Below, one piece after another: positions 1 to 7,777 of a stretch of DNA of 64,000 bases. Position numbers and translations under genes: made by a program. The notes beneath the pieces are model-generated. The model was not told the DNA's origin and did no database searches. It worked only from the letters and a program-made list of their open reading frames with translations. Source of the stretch: CAWULT01 sp963923455 (GTDB lineage: Bacteria > Acidobacteriota > Vicinamibacteria > Vicinamibacterales > UBA2999); the NCBI GenBank assembly GCA_963923455.1, contig CAWULT010000005.1, positions 1 through 64,000 of the forward strand. Reading direction: 5' to 3'. Position 1 is the stretch's first letter, and each line of letters begins with the position of its first letter.

Positions 1-359
1 ACACGCTGACCGCCGTGGCCCGCGACGCGGCGGGCCTGCAGACGACGTCGACGCCGGTCAGCATCACGGTCAACGCGCCGAACCAGGCGCCGGCGGTGTC
101 GCTGTCGTCGCCGGCGGGGGGCTCGACGTTCACAGCCCCGGCGAGCGTCACGATCGCGGCCAACGCGTCGGACCCGGAGAACGCGCTGGCGAGCGTGAGC
201 TTCTACAACGGCGCCACCCTGCTCGGGACCGATACGACCGCGCCCTACAGCTTCGCGTGGGGCAGCGTGGCCGCGGGCAGCTACACGCTGACCGCCGTGG
301 CCCGCGACGCGGCGGGCCTGCAGACGACGTCGACGCCCGTGAGCATCACGGTCAACGCG
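1..359 (+). repeat. Near-identical 282-bp-period tandem repeat
   Basis: Bases 1-77 recur at 283-359 with two mismatches, in the same reading frame (period 94 codons). This is the DNA-level trace of Ig-domain duplication in the left-edge gene. The third and fourth domains have diverged. Confidence 0.8.
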
Positions 360-1208
360 GCAGCGAACCAGCCGCCGACGGTGTCGCTCACGTCGCCGGC
401 CGACGCGAGCAGCTTCCTGGCGCCGGCCAGCATCGCGGTGGGCGCGACCGCCGCGGACACCGATGGCACGATCGCCCGGGTCGACTTCTACGCGGGAGCA
501 TCGCTGATCGGCTCCGACGCCACCAGCCCATACGCCGTCACGTGGTCCAGTGTGGCTGCCGGAACCTACGCGATCACCGCCGTGGCCCGAGACAACGCAG
601 GCGCCTCGACGACCTCCCTGATTCGCACCATCACGGTGACGAACAACCAGGCCCCGAACGTCTCGCTGACCTCGCCGACCGCAGGCGCGACCTTCAGCGC
701 GCCCGCGACGATCACCATCGCGGCGAGCGCGACGGACACTGATGGCTCGATTGCGCGGGTGGAGTTCTACTCGGGTGGGGTGCTGATCGGCACCGATACC
801 ACCGCCCCCTACTCCTTCTCGTGGTCGAACGTGGTCGTGGGTCAGTACTCGATCACCGCGCGGGCCGTGGACAACCAGGGTGCGATGACAATGTCGACCG
901 GGGTCACCGTGACCGTCAGCGACCCCAATCTGCCCGGGAACGCCGTCTGGACCCCGTCGCCCGACCACGACACGTCGGTCGACCACTACGTCGTCGAGTT
1001 CTTCCCGGCCGGTGCGGACACGACGACGGCAAACCCCGTCGCCAGCCAGAACGTGGGCAAGCCGGTCGTCGTCAACGGCGAATGCCACGCCGACGTCAAC
1101 CAGACGGTGTCGATGCTCCCCCCGGGCAGTTACGTCGCAACCGTCACGGCCGTCGCTGCCGATGGCGCAACGGCTCGAAGCGCGCCGTCCGCGGCCTTCA
1201 CCCGGTAG
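1..1208 (+). CDS. Secreted Ig-like repeat protein, 3' end only
   Basis: The reading frame is open to the left edge, so the gene starts outside the window. The visible roughly 400 residues contain at least three full bacterial Ig-like (Big_7-type) domains of about 94 residues. Each begins with a motif like NQAPxVSLTSP and ends in TAVARD..G...T..ITV. A final FN3-like segment of about 90 residues follows, with no sorting signal or transmembrane anchor at the C-terminus. Such domains are extracellular adhesion or spacer modules; no catalytic domain is visible in this part. The first partial repeat and the repeat at about 283 are nearly identical at DNA level, a sign of recent duplication. A strong hairpin follows the stop codon, so the gene is a transcription unit separate from the glycan operon. 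Confidence 0.8.
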   Translation, partial: TLTAVARDAAGLQTTSTPVSITVNAPNQAPAVSLSSPAGGSTFTAPASVTIAANASDPENALASVSFYNGATLLGTDTTAPYSFAWGSVAAGSYTLTAVARDAAGLQTTSTPVSITVNAAANQPPTVSLTSPADASSFLAPASIAVGATAADTDGTIARVDFYAGASLIGSDATSPYAVTWSSVAAGTYAITAVARDNAGASTTSLIRTITVTNNQAPNVSLTSPTAGATFSAPATITIAASATDTDGSIARVEFYSGGVLIGTDTTAPYSFSWSNVVVGQYSITARAVDNQGAMTMSTGVTVTVSDPNLPGNAVWTPSPDHDTSVDHYVVEFFPAGADTTTANPVASQNVGKPVVVNGECHADVNQTVSMLPPGSYVATVTAVAADGATARSAPSAAFTR

Positions 1209-1224
1209 GTCTCTCCGCTCGAAG

Positions 1225-1262
1225 CCGGGCCGGCGGGTCCCTGACAGGAACCGCCGGCCCGG
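1225..1262 (+). terminator. Hairpin terminator after Ig-repeat gene
   Basis: A perfect 12-bp stem (1225-1236 with 1251-1262, CCGGGCCGGCGG and its complement) surrounds a 14-nt loop and lies 17 nt after the stop at 1208. There is no strong T-run, as is common in high-GC genomes. It isolates the next operon. Confidence 0.6.
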
Positions 1263-1441
1263 TTGCGCTACAGCCCTCCGCTGACTTCCCAGGTCCACCG
1301 ACACAACCAATGGGCGGTGAAGTCGGTCTCAGTGCCGACTAATATCTGGTAAACCCCCGCCATATTCTCACTCCCTGGCCAGACACGGCGGCCATGGTGG
1401 CAGTTCTGCACAGGAAGGGACTGCGTCGGGTTGACTAGTGC

Positions 1442-1457
1442 TGGCGAATGCTTTGCA
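1442..1457 (+). promoter_or_regulatory. Sigma-54-type promoter upstream of ugd
   Basis: TGGC at 1442-1445 and TTGCA at 1453-1457 give the GG-N10-GC spacing of sigma-54 (-24/-12) promoters. The predicted start of transcription is about 80 bp before the ugd start codon. In exosortase/EPS loci of Gram-negative bacteria, sigma-54 with a PrsR-type activator is a known mode of control. No activator gene is present here, and the call rests on sequence match only. Confidence 0.5.
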
Positions 1458-1537
1458 GGGGCAGTTGCTGTCATCATAAGGGCTGGAAAAGGGGTACCGT
1501 GGGTGGTGCCCCTGGCGCCGGAATTACAGGAGACACC

Positions 1538-2872
1538 GTGCAGATCGCCGTCATTGGAACCGGATACGTTGGGCTTGTCGTCGGGGCGTGCCTCGCAGAG
1601 ACCGGAAACGACGTCACCTGCGTCGACATCGACGCGCGCAAGATCGCGATGCTGCGCGAAAACAGGGTTCCGATCTACGAACCGGGCCTCGAGGACCTGG
1701 TCGAGCGCAATCAGGCCCAGCGCCGCCTCACGTTCACGACCGACATGGCCGAGGGCATGAACGGCGCACAGGTCGTCTTCATCGCCGTGGGCACCCCGCC
1801 CGACCAGGACGGGTCAGCGGACCTGCGCTACGTGCTGGAGGTGGCGGACCAGATCGGTCGCCACATGACACGGGAGATCGTAATCGTCACGAAGTCCACG
1901 GTGCCGGTGGGCACGGCCGCGAAAGTGCAGGCTGTCGTGGCGAAGACTGCGAAGTATCCGTTCCACATGTGCTCGAATCCGGAGTTCCTCAAAGAGGGTG
2001 CCGCGGTCGACGACTTCCTGAAGCCGGACCGCGTCGTGCTCGGGGCCGAGTCGGACTACGCGCGGAGCGTGATGGCAGAACTGTACGCACCGTTCGTGCG
2101 CACGGGGCGGCCCATCATCTTCATGGACATCACGTCCGCCGAGATGACGAAGTACGCCGCCAACGCGATGCTTGCCACGCGGATCTCGTTCATGAACGAG
2201 ATCGCGAATCTCTGCGAGAAGGTGGGGGCGGACGTGGACCTGGTTCGCCGCGGCATCGGGTCGGACAGCCGTATCGGACCCTCGTTCCTGTTCCCGGGTC
2301 CCGGGTACGGCGGTTCCTGTTTCCCGAAGGACGTGAAGGCGCTGGTTCGAACCGCACAGGAGTACGGCGCGACGCTGTCGGTGCTGGATGCCGTGGAGCT
2401 CGCCAACGAGCGTCAGAAGAAGCGGCTCTTCGAGAAGGTACAACAGGCCCTCGACGGCCAGCTGAAGGGCGCCCGCATCGCCATCTGGGGGCTCGCGTTC
2501 AAGGCGAAGACAGACGACATGCGCGAGGCGCCATCACTCGCGTTGATCGAGTCGCTGCTCGCAGCAGGCGCCGCGGTGACGGCCCACGACCCCGCCGCCA
2601 TGCCCGAAACCCGTCGGAAGATCGGGGACATCATCAGGTACGCAGAGTCCAACTACGATGCGCTCGAGGGTGCCGACGCTCTCGTGATCGTCACCGACTG
2701 GAACGAGTATCGCCACCCCGACTTCGAGCGCATCAAGACAGCGCTCAAGCGGCCGATCGTCATCGACGGACGCAACCTCTACAGCTCGGAGCGGATGCGC
2801 GCCATGGGGTTCCTCTACGACTCCGTGGGGCGGGTCCCTCAGCGCAAGGCCGAAACGGTCGGCGCCAACTAG
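1538..2872 (+). CDS. ugd: UDP-glucose 6-dehydrogenase
   Basis: This enzyme oxidises UDP-glucose to UDP-glucuronate with two NAD+. The protein of 444 residues is the usual family length. The NAD-binding GTGYVG lies at residues 7-12, the catalytic Cys261 sits in GYGGSCFPKD, and K205/N209 are in the AEMTKYAANAM helix. The C-terminal UDP-binding domain contains the typical GLAFKAKTDDMREAPS segment. The GTG at 1538 is chosen because a CAGGAG site (1527-1532) lies 5 nt upstream and the protein then begins directly with the beta strand of the Rossmann fold; the frame is open farther upstream without homology. It is the first gene after the sigma-54-like promoter and supplies uronic acid for the glycan. 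Confidence 0.93.
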   Translation: MQIAVIGTGYVGLVVGACLAETGNDVTCVDIDARKIAMLRENRVPIYEPGLEDLVERNQAQRRLTFTTDMAEGMNGAQVVFIAVGTPPDQDGSADLRYVLEVADQIGRHMTREIVIVTKSTVPVGTAAKVQAVVAKTAKYPFHMCSNPEFLKEGAAVDDFLKPDRVVLGAESDYARSVMAELYAPFVRTGRPIIFMDITSAEMTKYAANAMLATRISFMNEIANLCEKVGADVDLVRRGIGSDSRIGPSFLFPGPGYGGSCFPKDVKALVRTAQEYGATLSVLDAVELANERQKKRLFEKVQQALDGQLKGARIAIWGLAFKAKTDDMREAPSLALIESLLAAGAAVTAHDPAAMPETRRKIGDIIRYAESNYDALEGADALVIVTDWNEYRHPDFERIKTALKRPIVIDGRNLYSSERMRAMGFLYDSVGRVPQRKAETVGAN

Positions 2873-2948
2873 GGGCCGCCGCCCCTGGCAAGAGACGCGG
2901 TCAGCGTCCCCCAATCCGTCTCGCCGTTGACGGGTCCGCTGCCCTTAC

Positions 2949-3393
2949 GTTGACTGACAGCTGGTCAACATACCGTTCCGGCCGAGTCAAGGAATTGACC
3001 GGCCGGTGAACCGGAGTCCGGCCCGGCTCCAGACCTAGGTCCTGGGGCGCAAGTTCTCAGGGATACAGTCGATGGCACAGCTCTCGCGCTCGAGCTGTGC
3101 CGTAGAGCTCGCCTCCTGCCGATAGACCGAGTGGGTTTTCGGATTCTGTCAGGCACGTCGGAGTTGAGCACCATTTTGTGTCAGGTGCCGGAGACGTAGA
3201 GACGAATGTTCAAGCTGGCACCGATGAAAGTCCGGCTAAGGGAAGACATCTTGGCGAATCTTTGGTGAGCCAAGGCCAAATTTTCGAGCCATTGGGCGTT
3301 TTCTCAACCATTTCCAGCACGGCAGGATTCTTGGAAGTGGATAGGTCGCCGGCGGGTTCAGGCAGGGCCCGAGTCGTTTTCGCCCGAGCCTGA
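2949..3393 (+). other. Hairpin-rich non-coding region between ugd and the wzc-like gene
   Basis: The 687-bp gap between ugd and the next gene shows no convincing gene. It contains several inverted repeats: 2949-2954/2964-2969 (6 bp); 2978-2990/2995-3006 (12 bp with one bulged A and a GGAA loop); 3074-3083/3092-3101 (perfect 10 bp); 3250-3255/3269-3274 (6 bp); and 3358-3363/3388-3393 (6 bp plus inner GGGC/GCCC). The first two or three could terminate the ugd transcript, and the later ones could form a structured leader for the downstream gene. I could not match it to a known riboswitch family; the c-di-GMP GEMM signature was looked for and not seen. Confidence 0.45.
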
Positions 3394-3559
3394 CGCTCCT
3401 TCGAAGGGGCCTTGGCAGTCGCGAATATGTGACTGAGAGAGCGGTAGCCTGTCCACCCTTCGACCCGAGCCGTCCGCATCACTTGTTTGGCTATACGTAC
3501 AATTGGTGTTTTTCTCCGTTCCTCGGTCAGCAGAATCGGAAAGAAGGAAGTGAGGCGTC

Positions 3560-5722
3560 GTGAGTAACATCGTCAGGCGAGACCAGGTCGATCTGCCCTC
3601 ACGCCGGCCCCTGGCCGAAGACTCGGGGTTCGACTGGCAGGACCAGTTGAACGCCCGCCGGTTGGTCTCGCGGCTGCTCAAGCGCAAGCGCCAGGTCCTG
3701 TTCGTCTTCCTTGCCGTCGTGGCGCCGGCGGTCGCGGTCACCTACCTGACGACGCCGCTATACAAATCGAGCGCGCTGGTGCAGGTGAACCCCGACCCCG
3801 TTCAGGTCCTGCCCTACCGGGACGTCGCTGATGCAGTTGCCGGCGCCGGCAGCAACAACTACGACAACTACGTTGGCACCCAGGACCAGATCCTTCGGGG
3901 TGCCGCGCTTCGTACGCGCGTCGCTCGTCGGCTGCAGAGCGACTTCAAGGAGAAGCCCGAGGCCGCCGAGGCGGCCAGGCTGGCGGACAACTTCGACGTC
4001 AGGAAGGTCGAGCGCAGCGAGCTATTCGAGCTCAGTTACTTGGCCCCCAACCCAAGCGTCGCTGCCACTGTGGTGAACCTCTACGCGGAGGAGTACGCGA
4101 AGCAGAACTTCGAGTTGCGCCAGGCCACCCGTGTCAAGGCCGAGGAGGATCTCAAGAAGGAACTCACCGCGCTCGAGTCACGGATGCAGCTCTCGGAAAA
4201 GGAGTTGATGACCTACGCCCGCACGAACGACATCCTCAGTCTGGAGCAGGGGCAGGTCGATCCTCTGCAGGAGAGGCTGTCGGCGCTGACACAGCAGGTG
4301 ACGGAGGCGGAGGCCACGGTTGCGACCGCGCGCTCCGGCTACCAGAAGGTCCAGCAGGCGTCGCTCGACGACTTCCCGCAAGGCCTGGTCACGGACCAGA
4401 TCAGTCAGGTCGAGGGCAAGCTCCTCACCTTGGAGCAGGACCTGACGAACCTGCGCGCGACCTTCGGCGAGAACTGGCCGGCGGTGAAGGAGAAGCGTGG
4501 AGAAGTCAACGTGGTGCGGGAACAGCTGGCCCGTGAGAAGACGCTGGCGTTGGCAAGGAGCCGCGAACAGGCCCGCCTCGATCTCGAGGCCGCAGAGGTC
4601 AGGCGCCAGCTGGCGACACAGTCCCTCGACCAGCAGAAGACGCTCGTCAACCGGTTCCACGACGCGTCCATTCAGTACAACATCCTCAAGCGCGACGTCG
4701 ACACGAACCGGAACCTGTACGAGGGTCTGCTCGAGCGCCTCCGCCAGACCGGCGTGATGACGGGATTCCAGTTCGGGAACATCCAGGTCATCGAGCCCGG
4801 CCGCCCCAGCCGCATCGCAGACAGTCCCAAGGTCGTGCTGATCGTGGGCCTGGCCGCGCTGCTCGGACTTGCGCTCGGCGTGTGCCTGGTCGTGCTCCAG
4901 GAGTTCTGGGACAACTCGATCTCGACGCTCGAGGACGCGGAACAGCTCGCGCCGCTGCCCAGCCTCGGCAGCATTCCGCTGATGGTCGAGAGCAAGCCGG
5001 GCCGGGCGCTGCTGTCGCGCAGGGCGGCACCGTCTCCCAACCCGCCGAACACCAGTGTCGCCCTGCAGCCGGCGGTGCCGTTCCACGTCACCGAGTCCAT
5101 GCGGTCCATTTGCGCCTCGATCCTGCTGTCGCGGTCGGACGAGCGGCCGCGGGTGATCGTCGTCACGTCGTCCACGCCGTCCGAAGGCAAGACCACTCTG
5201 GTCACGCATCTCGGGCGAGCCTTCGCCGAGGCGGGATCGCGGACCCTGCTGATCGAGGCGGACATGCGGAAGCCCGATCTGGCCAAGGCGTTCTCCGTCG
5301 GCAACGAGGACGGGCTCAGCCTGTACCTGGCCGGGCACGTGTCCCCGTGGCCCAAGATCCACGAAACGGCGATCCACAACCTGTTCGTGACCTCGGGCGG
5401 GCCGGTGCCGCCCAACCCCGCCGCGCTGCTGCACTCGGAGCGCCTGTCCAACTTCCTGAGGGCCGCTGCCGCGGACTATCAGGTGGTGATCGTCGACGCG
5501 CCGCCGCTGTCGATGGCCGACGCGCGCATCCTCGGCGCCAACGCCGACGGTGTCGTGCTGGTCGTCCGTGCCGGCCGTACGGCCCGCAATCTCGTGCGCC
5601 GCTCGTACGCGCAGCTCGAGGCGGCCGGGGCCAACGTGCTCGGTATGGTGCTGAACGGCGAGGAGCCGGACGCGGTGAGCTCGAGCTACTACCAGCGCTA
5701 CCACTACTCGCAGTCCGCCTAG
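3560..5722 (+). CDS. Polysaccharide copolymerase / BY-kinase (Wzc-type)
   Basis: A 720-residue inner-membrane protein that combines a Wzz chain-length domain with a cytoplasmic tyrosine autokinase. One TM segment lies at about 46-63, then a periplasmic region with long coiled coil (about 190-360), and a second TM at about 424-446. The kinase domain covers about 505-705: Walker A around STPSEGKTT (K544), Walker A' IEADMRKPD (565-573) and Walker B VVIVDAPP (642-649). The C-terminus is Tyr-rich (Y710, Y711, Y714, Y716), the expected autophosphorylation cluster. GTG 3560 is supported by an AAGGAAGTGAGG site just upstream. It controls polymer length and export with the SLBB proteins at 21119 and 22277. 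Confidence 0.92.
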   Translation: MSNIVRRDQVDLPSRRPLAEDSGFDWQDQLNARRLVSRLLKRKRQVLFVFLAVVAPAVAVTYLTTPLYKSSALVQVNPDPVQVLPYRDVADAVAGAGSNNYDNYVGTQDQILRGAALRTRVARRLQSDFKEKPEAAEAARLADNFDVRKVERSELFELSYLAPNPSVAATVVNLYAEEYAKQNFELRQATRVKAEEDLKKELTALESRMQLSEKELMTYARTNDILSLEQGQVDPLQERLSALTQQVTEAEATVATARSGYQKVQQASLDDFPQGLVTDQISQVEGKLLTLEQDLTNLRATFGENWPAVKEKRGEVNVVREQLAREKTLALARSREQARLDLEAAEVRRQLATQSLDQQKTLVNRFHDASIQYNILKRDVDTNRNLYEGLLERLRQTGVMTGFQFGNIQVIEPGRPSRIADSPKVVLIVGLAALLGLALGVCLVVLQEFWDNSISTLEDAEQLAPLPSLGSIPLMVESKPGRALLSRRAAPSPNPPNTSVALQPAVPFHVTESMRSICASILLSRSDERPRVIVVTSSTPSEGKTTLVTHLGRAFAEAGSRTLLIEADMRKPDLAKAFSVGNEDGLSLYLAGHVSPWPKIHETAIHNLFVTSGGPVPPNPAALLHSERLSNFLRAAAADYQVVIVDAPPLSMADARILGANADGVVLVVRAGRTARNLVRRSYAQLEAAGANVLGMVLNGEEPDAVSSSYYQRYHYSQSA

Positions 5723-5726
5723 CGCC

Positions 5727-6464
5727 GTGTCCGGCGTCCTTTCGCAACTTGGGCTCTACATCAGCCGGCAGGCATCCAGCCCGTGGCGGTACCTGCTGGA
5801 GACGCTGGTGCTCGAGACGTGCGGCTGGGTGCCGTCGCTCCCGGGAATCGGCCTCCGGGCGCTGGCCTATCGCGCGATCCTCAAGATGCACGGGCTGGCG
5901 GCGATCGAGAAGGGCGTGCGAATCCGCTTCGCCGGCAACGTCGAGCTGGATCACGGGGTGTACCTGGATCAGAACGTGTACTTGCACGCGTGTCCGAACG
6001 GCATTCACATCGGCCGCGACACGCTCGTCATGCACGGCTCGGTCCTGCACGTCTACAACTTCCGTGGCATTCGGCACGCAGGCATCACGATCGGAGACGG
6101 CACGCTGATCGGTGAATACAACGTGATTCGCGGCCAGGGCGGGGTGCGGATCGGCAACCGCGTCTACACGTCGCCGATGGTGCAGATGCTGGCGGTGAAC
6201 CACCTGTTCGACGACCCGGAACGCCCGTTCGTGGACCAGGGCATCACGGCCGAGGGCATCACGGTCGAGGATGACGTGTGGATCGGTTCGGGGGCGGTCG
6301 TGACGGACGGCGTCACGATCGGCCGGGGATCGGTCGTCGCGGCGGGCGCGGTCGTGACGCGAGACGTGCCGCCGAGGACCGTGGTGGCCGGCTCGCCGGC
6401 CAAGGTGATTCGCGAAGTCGGGGCCTCGCGCAGCACGCGCGCCCCGCAGCAGGTCTACTTCTAG
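5727..6464 (+). CDS. Left-handed beta-helix O-acetyltransferase
   Basis: A 245-residue protein with a short N-terminal helical region (to about 60) and then hexapeptide-repeat coils (about 65-230), ending in the typical AAGAVVTRDVPPRTVVAGSPAKVI segment of CoA-dependent sugar acetyltransferases (WcaF/Maa/LpxA superfamily). It probably acetylates a sugar of the repeat unit in the cytoplasm; the acceptor is unknown. The GTG start lies 4 nt after the upstream stop without a clear ribosome site, so translational coupling is likely. Confidence 0.82.
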   Translation: MSGVLSQLGLYISRQASSPWRYLLETLVLETCGWVPSLPGIGLRALAYRAILKMHGLAAIEKGVRIRFAGNVELDHGVYLDQNVYLHACPNGIHIGRDTLVMHGSVLHVYNFRGIRHAGITIGDGTLIGEYNVIRGQGGVRIGNRVYTSPMVQMLAVNHLFDDPERPFVDQGITAEGITVEDDVWIGSGAVVTDGVTIGRGSVVAAGAVVTRDVPPRTVVAGSPAKVIREVGASRSTRAPQQVYF

Positions 6465-6475
6465 GAGCCTTCGAG

Positions 6476-7753
6476 ATGGCACAGAACGCAGAAGGGCTGA
6501 CGCTTTCCGTCGTGATCCCGGCCCTCAACGAGGAAGACGGCATCGCCGAGATCGCCCAGCGGGTGCTGGCGACGCGGAGCGCCTTGCGGGACGCCGGCGT
6601 GTCCGACCTCGAGCTGATCGTGGTCGACGACGGTTCGGTCGACGGCACGGCCCGCATCGTCCAGCAGATGGAGGGTGTGGTGCTGGTCCGGCACACCGTG
6701 AACCAGGGCTACGGTGCCGCGATCAAGACCGGGTTCGGCAAGGCACGCGGCGAACTGCTGGCGTTTCTGGACGCCGACAGCACGTACCCGCCCGAGTACT
6801 TCACGAAGCTCTGCCAGGCGATCGTCCGCGACGGCGCCGACGTCGCGATCGGTTCGCGCCGATCCGGCGAGAGCAGCGGCATGCCGGCGATTCGGCGGCT
6901 CGGCAACATGATCTGGTCGAACCTGCTCACCCTCATCGGCAACGCGCGCGTGCAGGATCCGGCCAGCGGCATGCGCGTGCTGCGCCGCGAGTGTCTGCAG
7001 CAGCTCTACCCTCTCCCGGACGGCCTCAACTTCACACCCGTCATGAGCACCCGGTCGCTGCACGAGGACCTGGTCGTCTCCGAGATTCCGATTCCGTACG
7101 CCGAGCGATCGGGACGGTCGAAGCTGAGCGTGGTCCGCGACGGCCTCCGCTTCCTCGGCACGATTGTCTGGACCGCGCTGCAGTACAACCCGGCCCGCAT
7201 CTTCGAATTGGCGGGATTCGTGGCGTTCAGCGTGGCCGCGCTCATCGGCGGGTTGTTCGTCGTGGCCCGCTTGCAGGGCGTGACCGACCTGGGACCGTGG
7301 GGTGTCTTCGCGGGGTACGTCAGCCTGATCCTCGCGGTTGGCGGCGTCAGCCTGTTCTCACTCGGCACCTCGTTCAACCGGCTCGTGGCCCTGGTCCATC
7401 ACCGGCCGATCCGCCAGGCGAACCTCGTCGGCAGCGTGCTCGGCCCGGCCCCGGAGCGTCATTTCGGCTGGGTCGGGTTCGTCCTGGTCCTGGTCGGCGT
7501 CATGATGGGCATCGCGAGCCTCGTGCTGGGGCTGAACGGCTGGCAGATCACCCGCCTCTGGTTCTGGCTGCTCGGAAGCGCCCTGTTCACGCTCGTCGGC
7601 GGACAGCTCATGCTGTTCCGCATGCTGATCCGCGTCGTCGACACGCTCGACGAGCGTGAGGACCGCATCGGCGCCGACCTGGAGCGGTCGAACCGGGCGG
7701 TGGCGACCGTGCACGTCGGCCAGCCCGCACTGACGGGGTCTCGCGTCAACTAG
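6476..7753 (+). CDS. GT2 glycosyltransferase, dolichyl-phosphate-mannose synthase-like, with membrane domain
   Basis: A 425-residue protein. The N-terminal GT-A domain (about 10-240) shows VVIPALNEEDGI, VVDDGS and the FLDADS motif. At least three or four hydrophobic segments follow (about 240-370), as in DPM1/GtrB-type enzymes that load a sugar onto a polyprenyl phosphate. ATG 6476 follows AGGAG at 6463-6467 and gives an N-terminus normal for GT2 enzymes; the open frame upstream overlaps the acetyltransferase gene and is not used. It may make a lipid-linked sugar donor for a GT39 enzyme such as that at 14453; that link is inferred. Confidence 0.85.
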   Translation: MAQNAEGLTLSVVIPALNEEDGIAEIAQRVLATRSALRDAGVSDLELIVVDDGSVDGTARIVQQMEGVVLVRHTVNQGYGAAIKTGFGKARGELLAFLDADSTYPPEYFTKLCQAIVRDGADVAIGSRRSGESSGMPAIRRLGNMIWSNLLTLIGNARVQDPASGMRVLRRECLQQLYPLPDGLNFTPVMSTRSLHEDLVVSEIPIPYAERSGRSKLSVVRDGLRFLGTIVWTALQYNPARIFELAGFVAFSVAALIGGLFVVARLQGVTDLGPWGVFAGYVSLILAVGGVSLFSLGTSFNRLVALVHHRPIRQANLVGSVLGPAPERHFGWVGFVLVLVGVMMGIASLVLGLNGWQITRLWFWLLGSALFTLVGGQLMLFRMLIRVVDTLDEREDRIGADLERSNRAVATVHVGQPALTGSRVN

Positions 7754-7777
7754 GTCTCTTCCGCAAGCGAGGGAATC

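Noticed and set aside
3073..3088. Possible sigma-54 promoter (TGGCAC with GG-N10-GC) upstream of the wzc-like gene
   Set aside because: The -12 part reads TCGC rather than TTGC, and the TGGCAC is one arm of a perfect 10-bp inverted repeat that explains it better.
3178..3393. Possible 71-codon gene in the ugd-wzc gap
   Set aside because: It has no ribosome site or recognisable domain, its composition is unlike the neighbouring genes, and it lies across the hairpin region.
2873..3559. c-di-GMP riboswitch in the leader of the wzc-like gene
   Set aside because: The conserved GEMM sequence elements were looked for by eye and not found.
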